From IMG/VR virus record IMGVR_UViG_3300042518_001636, positions 1-29,266 of that record: 29,266 bases of DNA; one strand, written 5' to 3'. The position numbers were made by a program, and so were the translations under genes. Position 1 is the first letter of the stretch, and each line of letters begins with the position of its first letter. The DNA is from a virus. Under the pieces are notes generated by a model. That model did no database searches, was not told where the DNA came from, and was given only the letters and a program-made list of their open reading frames with translations. This document shows positions 15,652 through 22,093 of this stretch, piece after piece.

Positions 15652-17097
15652 TCAAGGCTCTGTTAGCTCAGTTACTGAATAAGGTATTTGTTCTCTATCG
15701 TAGAGAGCTAAGCGTTCAGTGACATGCTTATTACCGTAACGGAGATTATCCCAAATATCGAAAATTGTAGCGCGCTTTTTACTAGCATGTTTTCTTAACG
15801 ATCTACCAATAGACTGAATAATTTTTATTCGAGCTTTTCCAATAGCAGCAAAAATAATATTATGAAGATTTTTAATATTAATGCCGGTTGAAAAGATCTT
15901 TGAAATAGCAATACAAGCTACATTGTCTTGTTCTTCCATTAACTTACGGATCATTTCTCTTTCTTCAATCTCTACTGCACCGTGAACGAAGTGAACCGCT
16001 TTGTCAGTATTTTCTTGAAGTACTTTTAAGAGCTCTTCTCCATGGGCTATTCTGTCTACCATTATGAGAGTATTTTTATCAGCTTTATTAACAAGCTTAG
16101 TTATAATATCGTTTCTAAACTTATTTGTTTGCAGCCAGGTTATTTCTTCTTCATATCCTGCTGTAGGGTTATGCATAGAAGGTACTGTAAATTGAGGAAT
16201 ATTACTGTAATTTAATTTTAAAGCGGCTACATGTACTTGAGATATATATTTTTGCTCCCTAAGATCAGCTGACTGTTTAAAATAAATTACTCTGCCTATC
16301 TTCCCGAATATGTTCCATTGGTCGATTTTATTGTCTGGCAGAGTTCCTGTAAGTCCGTAGCGAAATAGTGCAGGAATTTGCTCCACCACTTTATTAATTT
16401 TGTTTCCATAACGAATTTTATGTACCTCGTCTATAACAAGTAATTTTATATCTTTGAGTAAAGATAGGTCTTGTTTTTCAGAAAGTAAAATTTGTGCATT
16501 TGAAATTACTATCTTAGCAGTCTTATCTGGTTCTATTGAACCAGTCCACTTGGTAATTTCCTCTTCAGGTATTCCATACTCAAGGAAGTCTGAGTAGGTT
16601 TGTGCTACAAGTTGAATATCAGGTACAAGAATTAAAGTCTTACAATCATGCTGAGCCTGAATAGATTTAACAAGCAAAGCAATTACAAGTGTTTTACCAG
16701 CTGAAGTTGGTAATACAATTACTCCTGATTTATTTTTAATAGCTGCTAGAACTGACTCCTTTTGGTAATCTCTTGGATCAAGATTTAATTTTACAAGCTC
16801 TTCTTTTAGAGTTGGAATAGTTATAACATCTCTAAACTTATCAGTAAGTTCTATATTAAACTGTATGTCTTGTGTTTTTAAGAACTCAAGAATCGAAGAT
16901 AGTAATCTTGGCTCAAACCTGCCCTGAGGTGTTATTGCATACTGCCTTGTCTGGGGTCTGTAGCCAATAGCGTAACGGCGTTTGAAGACTTGTTGTTTGT
17001 CTTCAACCGAGAAGTGTTCTCGAATATTAGGAAGATAGTCTGAAACTATTATACCTTTTTTACGAGAAGTATCATAATCAAACGTTACATTTACCAT
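15652..17097 (-). CDS. uvsW: UvsW-like superfamily 2 DNA helicase
   Basis: SF2 helicase (481 residues; T4 UvsW is about 500) that unwinds R-loops and branched DNA, switching T4 from origin- to recombination-dependent replication. An N-terminal substrate-binding domain of about 100 residues is followed by LDPRDYQKESVLAAI (Q-like motif), Walker A PTSAGKT (130-136), VIDEVHKI with DEVH (223-226), YGLTGTLPD (motif III), and C-terminal SIGRSLRKH (motif VI with arginine finger). DEVH in place of DEAH is within normal variation. It is 5 nt from the uvsY stop, as expected for an uvsY-uvsW pair. Confidence 0.93.
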   Translation of the reverse strand: MVNVTFDYDTSRKKGIIVSDYLPNIREHFSVEDKQQVFKRRYAIGYRPQTRQYAITPQGRFEPRLLSSILEFLKTQDIQFNIELTDKFRDVITIPTLKEELVKLNLDPRDYQKESVLAAIKNKSGVIVLPTSAGKTLVIALLVKSIQAQHDCKTLILVPDIQLVAQTYSDFLEYGIPEEEITKWTGSIEPDKTAKIVISNAQILLSEKQDLSLLKDIKLLVIDEVHKIRYGNKINKVVEQIPALFRYGLTGTLPDNKIDQWNIFGKIGRVIYFKQSADLREQKYISQVHVAALKLNYSNIPQFTVPSMHNPTAGYEEEITWLQTNKFRNDIITKLVNKADKNTLIMVDRIAHGEELLKVLQENTDKAVHFVHGAVEIEEREMIRKLMEEQDNVACIAISKIFSTGINIKNLHNIIFAAIGKARIKIIQSIGRSLRKHASKKRATIFDIWDNLRYGNKHVTERLALYDREQIPYSVTELTEP

Positions 17098-17102
17098 TAA
17101 AC

Positions 17103-17522
17103 TTATGTGGTTTCCATGCGGACTATTTCAATAAGGTTTCGAATATCAAATCCAATTGACCTAAAATTAGTTTCAATTTTTTCGAGGTATTCTATTACTA
17201 AACTATGCTCAGCTATTTGATCATCGATTTTTATAATTACGGGATGATTTTGTTGAGCTTGTTCTAAAGTTTTAGGATTAAGACCGACAGGTGATTCATG
17301 CTCGAGCTTATCGGCAATTTTTTTCTGAGCTTCTTTTCTGAGCTTTTTAAGTTTTAAAATTTCTTGTTTGTGGTACATGAGACGACCGACCCAGTAGTGA
17401 CGCGTTGCCGGCAAGTCCATTTGAACCTGCTTCATATTAAACTCATCTACAGTAACGTATTTTTTGATCTCTTCGTTATATTTTTCTATTAACGAAATAA
17501 CTGACTGTTCTTGGTCTTCCAT
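17103..17522 (-). CDS. uvsY: UvsY-like recombination mediator
   Basis: A 139-residue protein corresponding to T4 UvsY (137 residues), the mediator that loads the UvsX recombinase onto gp32-covered single-stranded DNA. Matching landmarks include RHYWVGRLMYHKQEILKLKK (T4 has a Trp/His helix here), AQKKIADKLE, and a C-terminal HPVIIKIDDQIAEH. The last is followed by a GFDIRNLIEI segment like T4's GFAIKHIQDM. It is nearly all helical and strongly charged. It is first in a minus-strand run uvsY-uvsW-55-47 and is divergent from the tagged genes that begin at 17580. A weak sigma70-like promoter lies just upstream. Confidence 0.85.
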   Translation of the reverse strand: MEDQEQSVISLIEKYNEEIKKYVTVDEFNMKQVQMDLPATRHYWVGRLMYHKQEILKLKKLRKEAQKKIADKLEHESPVGLNPKTLEQAQQNHPVIIKIDDQIAEHSLVIEYLEKIETNFRSIGFDIRNLIEIVRMETT

Positions 17523-17536
17523 AATTAGTACCTTTT

Positions 17537-17564
17537 ATAATAGCTTCTTTTAGGTAAGAAACAA
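17537..17564 (-). promoter_or_regulatory. Weak sigma70-like promoter for uvsY
   Basis: Minus-strand TTGTTT (17564-17559), a 16-nt spacer and TATTAT (17542-17537). The predicted start near 17530 is about 8 nt before the uvsY ATG. Weak match in A+T-rich DNA. Confidence 0.3.
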
Positions 17565-17572
17565 CTTAAATA
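17565..17572 (+). promoter_or_regulatory. T4-late-like box CTTAAATA
   Basis: CTTAAATA resembles the T4 late -10 box (TATAAATA) recognized by gp55. By T4 geometry transcription would start near 17578, 2 nt before the ATG of the 46-aa tagged gene. AATAAATA at 17572-17579 is a second match, but too close to the ATG to serve it. Confidence 0.5.
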
Positions 17573-17579
17573 ATAAATA

Positions 17580-17720
17580 ATGCAATCATTTAAACAATTT
17601 TTAGCTGAAAAAGAAGAAAAGCGTAGATTAGATCCTAAATGTTGGAAGGGTTATCGCAAACAAGGTACTAAGCTTAAAGACGGTACTAGAGTAAATAAGT
17701 GTGTTAAAGTAAACAAATGA
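17580..17720 (+). CDS. 46-aa tagged peptide with two-Cys CWKGY motif (probable internal head peptide)
   Basis: A 46-residue peptide. The first ten residues, MQSFKQFLAE, closely match the T4 capsid-targeting peptide (MKTYQEFIAE of internal proteins), which the prohead protease cuts after L/I-x-E. Cleavage here would leave 36 residues holding DPKCWKGYRKQGTKLKDG and a second Cys near the end (VNKC). This cysteine/tryptophan motif recurs in small proteins of marine T4-like phages (my recollection), but its function is unknown to me. It is preceded by a CTTAAATA late-type box ending 7 nt before the ATG, without a Shine-Dalgarno sequence. Its stop overlaps the next start (ATGA, 17717-17720). Confidence 0.7.
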   Translation: MQSFKQFLAEKEEKRRLDPKCWKGYRKQGTKLKDGTRVNKCVKVNK

Positions 17721-17938
17721 TTAATTTAGAACAAATAGTTTTAGACGTTTTGAATGAAGAAAATGTAGCAGGAGGGGCTGCATCAGCTTTTGGTTCAGGG
17801 GTTCAGTCTACAGCTACTCAATTTTCAGGGGATAACTATGCTCCTGGAGATGCGCGTATTCCTAAAAGTATATTTGGTGGTATAGTTACTCGTAGAGGAT
17901 TAATTAAAGGCAAGAAAAAGCGTAAAAAGAAACGCTGA
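17717..17938 (+). CDS. 73-aa tagged basic protein (probable virion/internal protein)
   Basis: A 73-residue protein in three parts. The first is an N-terminal amphipathic tag, MINLEQIVLDVLNEEN, with a possible protease site at L-N-E. The second is a small, flexible Gly/Ala/Ser middle containing NYAPGDARIPKS. The third is a strongly basic tail, KGKKKRKKKR. A tag plus a nucleic-acid-binding tail is what one would expect of a protein packaged beside the genome, as with T4 internal proteins. It is coupled by a 4-nt overlap to the 46-aa peptide and shares its late-type promoter. No catalytic motif is visible. The virion assignment is inference from the tag and composition. Confidence 0.65.
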   Translation: MINLEQIVLDVLNEENVAGGAASAFGSGVQSTATQFSGDNYAPGDARIPKSIFGGIVTRRGLIKGKKKRKKKR

Positions 17939-17948
17939 TTCTGCTTTT

Positions 17949-18362
17949 ATGGATACAGGTCATTGGCTTATTAACGAGAATGTTAGCGTACATGAAGACA
18001 TGTTTGGCTTCATTTATGAAATAACTAATAAGGTTAGTGGTAAGAAATATATTGGTAAGAAGCAATGTATCCATAAAATTAAACGTAAACCACTCAAGGG
18101 CAAGACACGTAATAGAATTGATCATAAAGAATCAGATTGGAAGACCTATACTTCATCATCTAACGAATTAAACGAAGATATTCAAAAGCATGGTAAAGAA
18201 AACTTCGAATTTCGTATCTTGAAGGTTTGTGGTTCTAAATGGGAGTTAGCTTGGGAAGAAGCTAAAGAACAAATAAGCAAAGACGTTTTGCGAAGAGATG
18301 ATTATTATAATGGTATTCTGAACCTTAGAATCGGGACTCCTCCTAAGAGTCTCCTTAAATAA
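17949..18362 (+). CDS. SegE-like GIY-YIG domain protein
   Basis: A 137-residue protein with a GIY-YIG nuclease-like fold. GFIYEITNKVSGKKYIGKKQ (about 20-39) supplies G-F-I-Y and K-Y-I-G, corresponding to the two halves of the GIY-YIG motif. Then come WKTYTSSSNELNEDI and KHGKENFEFRIL, and a Glu-rich helix (WELAWEEAKEQ) near where the catalytic Glu lies. Proteins of this type in T4-like phages are annotated as SegE-like. It may be a homing nuclease or a domesticated repair/processing enzyme. There is no separate DNA-binding domain, so mobility is doubtful. The ATG follows the preceding stop by 10 nt without an obvious Shine-Dalgarno sequence; Met18 is an alternative start. Confidence 0.75.
   Translation: MDTGHWLINENVSVHEDMFGFIYEITNKVSGKKYIGKKQCIHKIKRKPLKGKTRNRIDHKESDWKTYTSSSNELNEDIQKHGKENFEFRILKVCGSKWELAWEEAKEQISKDVLRRDDYYNGILNLRIGTPPKSLLK
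18333..18353 (+). repeat. Hairpin at the end of the GIY-YIG gene
   Basis: GGGACTC (18333-18339) pairs with GAGTCTC (18347-18353), with one G-U pair and a 7-nt loop. It ends directly before a late box. No T-run follows, so it is not a typical intrinsic terminator. It may weaken read-through. Confidence 0.4.
18354..18361 (+). promoter_or_regulatory. T4-late-like box CTTAAATA
   Basis: CTTAAATA overlaps the stop of the GIY-YIG gene. T4 geometry predicts a start near 18367, 2 nt before the ATG of the zinc-module gene. There is no Shine-Dalgarno sequence. A hairpin (18333-18353) ends immediately upstream. Confidence 0.5.
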
Positions 18363-18368
18363 TACATA

Positions 18369-18983
18369 ATGGAATTGATTGACGAAAAGAAAGTATCTGC
18401 TTTTAAACCAGTTTCAAGATGTTTATATTGTAATTCTACATCTTACGGCAAAGGTTGTAGATTTGCGCCTAAAGGGGTACATTTTCATCCTTCAGACCCT
18501 AAAAAATGTTCATATTGCGGGTCACCATCTTTTGGTAAAGGGTGTAAGTTAAATCCATTTTCAGATATTCATCTTCATGGTATTGATTATAATAAAATGT
18601 TTAACGAATCTTTAAGAAATAAATTTTTAACTCAACAACTCAATAAAGACTTTACAGACTTCGAAGCTTACAAACTTGGTATTATAAACAAAAAAGGTGA
18701 CAAAATAAAAGAGCCAATAACTGAACAAGAGAGAGCAGCTTATTCACCAGAAACAAAAACAATTCTTAAGATTAAAAAATATCTCGGTTCAAAGTTAGAT
18801 CTTATAAATCAGACAGCAATCTTAGAAAATGCTTCTAAGACCGAATACAATAAAGAAACTCATAAAACGTTTTTAGAGTATGAGCAAAAGATTAATAATA
18901 TTTTTGCCCAACTTCATGAAACAGCTGATAATGCTCTAAAAGATGGCTTGACCCTAGAGCAAGTTCAGGCATTATTACAATAA
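18369..18983 (+). CDS. Protein with two tandem CxxC-C-HxH zinc modules
   Basis: A 204-residue protein of unknown function. Residues 18-40 and 47-70 form two copies of the same module. In the first, the candidate ligands are C18, C21, C30, H38 and H40; in the second, C47, C50, C59, H68 and H70. Both share the core (Y/F)GKGC, and spacing between ligands is nearly identical. These look like two zinc-binding units, perhaps for nucleic acid or a protein partner. The C-terminal 130 residues are charged and helical without a known motif. A CTTAAATA late-type box ends 7 nt before the ATG. It overlaps the next gene by one base (TAATG). Confidence 0.7.
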   Translation: MELIDEKKVSAFKPVSRCLYCNSTSYGKGCRFAPKGVHFHPSDPKKCSYCGSPSFGKGCKLNPFSDIHLHGIDYNKMFNESLRNKFLTQQLNKDFTDFEAYKLGIINKKGDKIKEPITEQERAAYSPETKTILKIKKYLGSKLDLINQTAILENASKTEYNKETHKTFLEYEQKINNIFAQLHETADNALKDGLTLEQVQALLQ

Positions 18984-19474
18984 TGCATTTTAAAGAATAT
19001 TCAAAGTCTCGTGTTTGTGGCATAGATTTTTATCCCTACTTTGTAGAGGCTCTCAAAGAGTCTTACGGCTTCTGTAAAAAATATAAGATCCCTTATTCAT
19101 TTAAATCTAAAGATATTCAAAAGTTCTTCTATCATTACTGCCTTGAGAAGTTCTGTTATGGGTATCAGAAATGTAACTCTAAGTACCCAAAAGCCCTTGT
19201 TGTATATCCTCTACCAAAAGAAGTAGGGTTTACCGATAAACATTTACAAAGTGTACTCAAAGTACTACCTGTACCCTGGGTTAAAGTTCGTCAATTTGAT
19301 TCACCGGATACTGAATACGCAGTACAGAGAGCCCTATCTAACGGTAAACTCGTGAGCTCGAAGCTGGAAAAGTTCTTGAATAAGAATTCTCTTATTAATT
19401 TCCAAAAGAAAAATAAAAAATCTAAAACTTTTTCCCTTGGTACAGTTGATCTTTCTGAGACACTGAATAAATAA
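18983..19474 (+). CDS. Hypothetical protein
   Basis: A 163-residue protein that I do not recognize. It begins MHFKEYSKSRVCGIDFYPYF, somewhat like the short tags of its neighbours but without the L/I-x-E site. The N-terminal half is aromatic- and cysteine-rich (FFYHYCLEKFCYGYQKC), which could be a small metal site or simply a buried core. VVYPLPKEVGFTDKHL and VPWVKVRQFDSPDTEYAV form the middle, and the last 30 residues are lysine-rich. It is translationally coupled to the zinc-module gene by TAATG and is probably expressed with it. Confidence 0.6.
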   Translation: MHFKEYSKSRVCGIDFYPYFVEALKESYGFCKKYKIPYSFKSKDIQKFFYHYCLEKFCYGYQKCNSKYPKALVVYPLPKEVGFTDKHLQSVLKVLPVPWVKVRQFDSPDTEYAVQRALSNGKLVSSKLEKFLNKNSLINFQKKNKKSKTFSLGTVDLSETLNK

Positions 19475-19510
19475 ATTAAAAGAATTTTAAAGCCTTCGCC
19501 AAATACGCTG

Positions 19511-19526
19511 AGAACATTACTGTTCT
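19511..19526 (+). repeat. Small hairpin in the 19475-19542 gap
   Basis: AGAACA (19511-19516) and TGTTCT (19521-19526) form a perfect 6-bp stem with a 4-nt loop, 2 nt before a late box. It could be an operator or weak terminator; no T-run follows. Confidence 0.4.
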
Positions 19527-19528
19527 AG

Positions 19529-19536
19529 ATTAAATA
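19529..19536 (+). promoter_or_regulatory. T4-late-like box ATTAAATA
   Basis: ATTAAATA lies in the only sizeable gap between plus-strand genes (19475-19542). The predicted start near 19542 is 1 nt before the ATG of the tagged 94-aa gene. A small hairpin (19511-19526) lies just upstream. Confidence 0.5.
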
Positions 19537-19542
19537 ATACAT

Positions 19543-19827
19543 ATGAGTAAATTTGATGCCGTTTTAAAGAGAATTGAAGAACAGATGCCGATCCCACAGC
19601 AACAGCCATCTACCGCCACACAGCCAAAACCAGCTGGGGCTACATCACAACCGGCTACACAACAAAAGCCTGCTCTTAATCCAACACAACAACAAGAGGT
19701 TGAGAAATTAGCTGATCAATTAGCTAAGATTAACGATCCTAATAAAATCAAAGAAGTACTCGCTACAATTATGCAGGGCGTAACACATCCCCAAAATGGA
19801 GTAGGAGCTCAGACAAAAGCTGTATAA
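19543..19827 (+). CDS. 94-aa tagged protein with Pro/Gln/Thr-rich linker
   Basis: A 94-residue protein. The N-terminal MSKFDAVLKRIEEQMP fits the shared tag, with a possible cut after I-E-E. About 35 residues of disordered Pro/Gln/Thr/Ala sequence follow, then one helical segment (QQEVEKLADQLAKINDPNKI). Tag, disordered linker and short helical domain is the plan also seen at 24445 and 26225-26659, so these are probably a set of packaged head proteins. An ATTAAATA late-type box ends 6 nt before the ATG and there is no Shine-Dalgarno sequence. Its stop shares a base with the next start (TAATG). Confidence 0.65.
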   Translation: MSKFDAVLKRIEEQMPIPQQQPSTATQPKPAGATSQPATQQKPALNPTQQQEVEKLADQLAKINDPNKIKEVLATIMQGVTHPQNGVGAQTKAV

Positions 19828-20195
19828 TGGACAAAGTAATTGTCAATTTAATTAAGATTCAAAACCAGCTTCGGATCCTACATTGGCAGACTCTCTCTTA
19901 TGCTGCTCATAAAGCATTAGGTAACGCTTATAGCGATCTAGACGATTTAATTGACAGTTTAGTAGAAGTACATCAAGGCAAATACGGAAGACTTCAGTTT
20001 GAGACTCCTATTGATTTAGGTCTAGTCAATCAAGATGAGATCGATCTTGAAGACATTCTTATTCAGTTAAACGATTATCTATCTGGCCCGTTTACTGAAA
20101 TGCACGACCCGGTCAAAGATACCGATTGTCTTAATATTAGAGACGAAATCCTAGCTGTTGTTAATAAATTACGCTATCTCCTAACGCTTAAATAA
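19827..20195 (+). CDS. Small Dps/ferritin-like helical protein (DUF5856-like)
   Basis: A 122-residue all-helical protein. Its N-terminal LRILHWQTLSYAAHKALGNA is followed by YSDLDDLIDSLVE. The order H19-W20, H28, D43-x3-E47 resembles the HW...H...D-x3-E ferroxidase-site pattern of Dps proteins, though the first two histidines are closer together than in bacterial Dps (8 rather than 12 residues). Phage members are usually grouped as DUF5856 (from memory). It might bind iron and protect DNA, or the motif may be structural. It lacks the N-terminal tag of its neighbours and is coupled by TAATG to the tagged 94-aa gene. Confidence 0.65.
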   Translation: MDKVIVNLIKIQNQLRILHWQTLSYAAHKALGNAYSDLDDLIDSLVEVHQGKYGRLQFETPIDLGLVNQDEIDLEDILIQLNDYLSGPFTEMHDPVKDTDCLNIRDEILAVVNKLRYLLTLK

Positions 20196-20205
20196 TAGAG
20201 CGTTA
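20182..20205 (+). repeat. Inverted repeat enclosing a late box and the start codon
   Basis: TAACGCT (20182-20188) pairs perfectly with AGCGTTA (20199-20205), leaving a 10-nt loop TAAATAATAG. The 3' arm includes the A of the ATG at 20205. In an upstream read-through RNA the start would be paired. An RNA begun at the late box (near 20200) would lack the 5' arm. Confidence 0.65.
20187..20194 (+). promoter_or_regulatory. T4-late-like box CTTAAATA inside a hairpin
   Basis: CTTAAATA overlaps the stop of the Dps-like gene, with a predicted start near 20200, 5 nt before the ATG of the KxDG gene. The box spans the end of the 5' arm and the loop of the inverted repeat 20182-20205. Confidence 0.5.
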
Positions 20206-21458
20206 TGATCGAACAAGCTTTTAATAGCTTTTATAAAGACAGTACTAGTAAATACCTTGTTATTGAACAACAAGAAGGTATTATTAAGCATCTCACTCAT
20301 TTAGAAGAACTTATTCTCACGCGTCAAAAAGAAGGACTTGATACAGCACTCTCATTTATTAATGCTCTTACAGATGCTTTTAACGGCAACGCTGATTCCG
20401 GTGTTTTTACAACAGTCAAATACGACGGAGCTCCTGCTATAATTTGCGGATATAACCCTGAAAATAATAGGTTTTTTGTATCTACAAAGAGTATAGCAGC
20501 CAAGACACCAAAAATTAACTACACAGTACAGGATATTCAGACAAATTATGGCCAAGCACCAGGATTAGCTGAAAAGATGAAAATGGCTCTTTTATATCTT
20601 TCAAAGGTTATAAAGTCTAATGTTTATCAGTGTGACTTTATGTTTGATAGAGCAACACTCAATCAAATAGACTTTCAAGGGGAGAAACTAGTCACATTTA
20701 AACCTAATACCATTACATATGCTGTTGAGGCTGATTCAGAGCTCGGTAAAAAAATTCAAAATGCTCAAATCGGTGTTGTTTTTCACACCCGTTATACTGG
20801 ACCGTCTTTAACCCAGCTTTCAAAGTCAGCCGACGTTAATGTTACAGAATTCAATCAGACTCCAGAAGTTTGGTTCGATGATGCTAAATTTAAAGATGTT
20901 TCTGGTACCGTGACATTAACGGATGATGAAAAAAGAATGGTAATTGAAACAATTAATTCAATACAAAAAGCTTCAGGTGTAACAGACTGGACTGCTCTTC
21001 CTAATAATTTTTATATTTTAGCTAATACATTTATTAATACGCTCATTCGTCAAGGTAAATTTGTCGAAGATCCAGAAGAAGCTTTTAATGAGTTTATAAG
21101 CTGGTACAGTACTAGAATGGATAAAGAGGTTGATAAGATGAAGACTGAAGCTGGTAGACAAAAGAAAATAGATGCTAAAAATAAAACAGTTCAATTCTTT
21201 AATACTAACAAAATGTCTGTAGTTAACATTTTTAATATAACAAAGAAATTAGCTGACCTTAAAAAAATATTTTTTAACAAGTATTCTTCAGCAATTAAAA
21301 CAAAACAGTTCTTAACCCAGCCTGACGGTACACTTAAAGTAACCCCTGGTGAAGGATTCGTAGCTGTAGACAAAGTTGGCAACATGGTAAAGCTTGTCGA
21401 CAGATTAGAATTTTCTAGAGCTAATTTTGCTATTTCTAAGGAGGATAAATTTAAATGA
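20205..21458 (+). CDS. Tagged KxDG nucleotidyltransferase/ligase-like protein (DUF6267-like)
   Basis: A 417-residue protein without a firm functional assignment. The segment VKYDGAPAII (K72, D74, G75) matches motif I (K-x-D-G) of covalent nucleotidyltransferases such as DNA/RNA ligases and capping enzymes, in which Lys accepts AMP or GMP. Possible later motifs are YQCDFMF (141-147, position of motif III), EKLVTFKPNTI, and IGVVFHTRY (189-197, motif IV-like). Marine T4-like relatives are annotated only as unknown function (DUF6267, from memory). The N-terminus, MIEQAFNSFYKDSTSKYLVI then E, resembles the capsid-targeting tag. A CTTAAATA box lies inside a hairpin just before the ATG. Its stop overlaps the next start (21455-21458). 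Ligase-type chemistry is inference. Confidence 0.6.
   Translation: MIEQAFNSFYKDSTSKYLVIEQQEGIIKHLTHLEELILTRQKEGLDTALSFINALTDAFNGNADSGVFTTVKYDGAPAIICGYNPENNRFFVSTKSIAAKTPKINYTVQDIQTNYGQAPGLAEKMKMALLYLSKVIKSNVYQCDFMFDRATLNQIDFQGEKLVTFKPNTITYAVEADSELGKKIQNAQIGVVFHTRYTGPSLTQLSKSADVNVTEFNQTPEVWFDDAKFKDVSGTVTLTDDEKRMVIETINSIQKASGVTDWTALPNNFYILANTFINTLIRQGKFVEDPEEAFNEFISWYSTRMDKEVDKMKTEAGRQKKIDAKNKTVQFFNTNKMSVVNIFNITKKLADLKKIFFNKYSSAIKTKQFLTQPDGTLKVTPGEGFVAVDKVGNMVKLVDRLEFSRANFAISKEDKFK
21438..21444 (+). promoter_or_regulatory. Strong Shine-Dalgarno site AAGGAGG
   Basis: AAGGAGG 10 nt before the ATG at 21455 supports that start, and so the N-terminal tag of the HxGH nucleotidyltransferase. It contrasts with the late-box genes, which lack such sites. 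Confidence 0.75.
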
Positions 21459-22066
21459 TAGCCTTTAATAGCTTCTTTACTGAACAGACAAGAGAGGGTA
21501 AAGTAGTAGTAATTTTTCCAGGTCGTTTTCAACCCGCACATAAAGGACATGCCGGGCTTTATAATTCTTTAAAACAAGAGTTTCCTAATTCAGACGTTTA
21601 TATTGCTACTTCTGAGAAAGTAGATGCATTATCTCCTTTTACGTTTGAAGAGCGTAAATTTATTTTACAAAAACTAGGTATACCTGGAGATAGAATTGTA
21701 AAGGTAAAGTCTCCTTACGTGGCTAAAGAAATTTCTGAAAAATATAATCAAGATAAAGATAGTCTTGTATACGCTTTATCTGAAAAAGACGCTTCTAGAA
21801 TTTCATACACCAAAAAAGACGGCTCACCTGGCTACTTTCAAAGGTTAGAAGATGCTAATCAGCTTCTACCTATGAAGGATAAAGGCTATGTTAAAGTAGC
21901 TACAGTTAACCCTTTTAAAGTGTTAGGTAAAACAGTCACTGGGGCTACTCAAATAAGAGACATGTATAAACATATTTCAGATCAGGAAAAAAAACAAATT
22001 ATCGTCGACCTGTACGGTAAGTTTGACGAAGATATCTATAACTTGTTTAATAAAAAGTTGAAATAA
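21455..22066 (+). CDS. Tagged HxGH nucleotidyltransferase (NMNAT/cytidylyltransferase-like)
   Basis: A 203-residue alpha/beta-phosphodiesterase-type nucleotidyltransferase, which transfers NMP from an NTP to a phosphorylated substrate. IFPGRFQPAHKGHAG holds the H29-x-G-H32 signature. SPFTFEERKFILQ is the conserved helix, and TGATQIRDM (161-169) takes the place of the ISSTxxR motif that binds the triphosphate. NMN adenylyltransferase is the nearest well-known function by pattern, but the acceptor cannot be read from sequence. The first ten residues, MIAFNSFFTE, form an extra N-terminal peptide before the first strand and match the capsid-targeting-like tag. AAGGAGG 10 nt upstream is a strong Shine-Dalgarno site. 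Its start overlaps the KxDG gene by 4 nt. Confidence 0.78.
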   Translation: MIAFNSFFTEQTREGKVVVIFPGRFQPAHKGHAGLYNSLKQEFPNSDVYIATSEKVDALSPFTFEERKFILQKLGIPGDRIVKVKSPYVAKEISEKYNQDKDSLVYALSEKDASRISYTKKDGSPGYFQRLEDANQLLPMKDKGYVKVATVNPFKVLGKTVTGATQIRDMYKHISDQEKKQIIVDLYGKFDEDIYNLFNKKLK

Positions 22067-22085
22067 GTTCTAAAGTTAGTATAAT
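22058..22085 (+). promoter_or_regulatory. sigma70-like promoter TTGAAA-N16-TATAAT
   Basis: -35 TTGAAA (22058-22063), a 16-nt spacer and a perfect -10 TATAAT (22080-22085). Transcription would start at about 22092, 1-2 nt before the ATG of the hypothetical gene heading the queD-queE-kinase operon. This looks like a host-polymerase early promoter. Confidence 0.6.
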
Positions 22086-22093
22086 ACCGCTAT

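Noticed and set aside
15628-15655. TTGATT-N16-TATTAT as a sigma70-like promoter for gp55
   Set aside because: The -10 box ends only 6 nt before the ATG, the match is weak, and the gene sits in a tight run behind uvsW.
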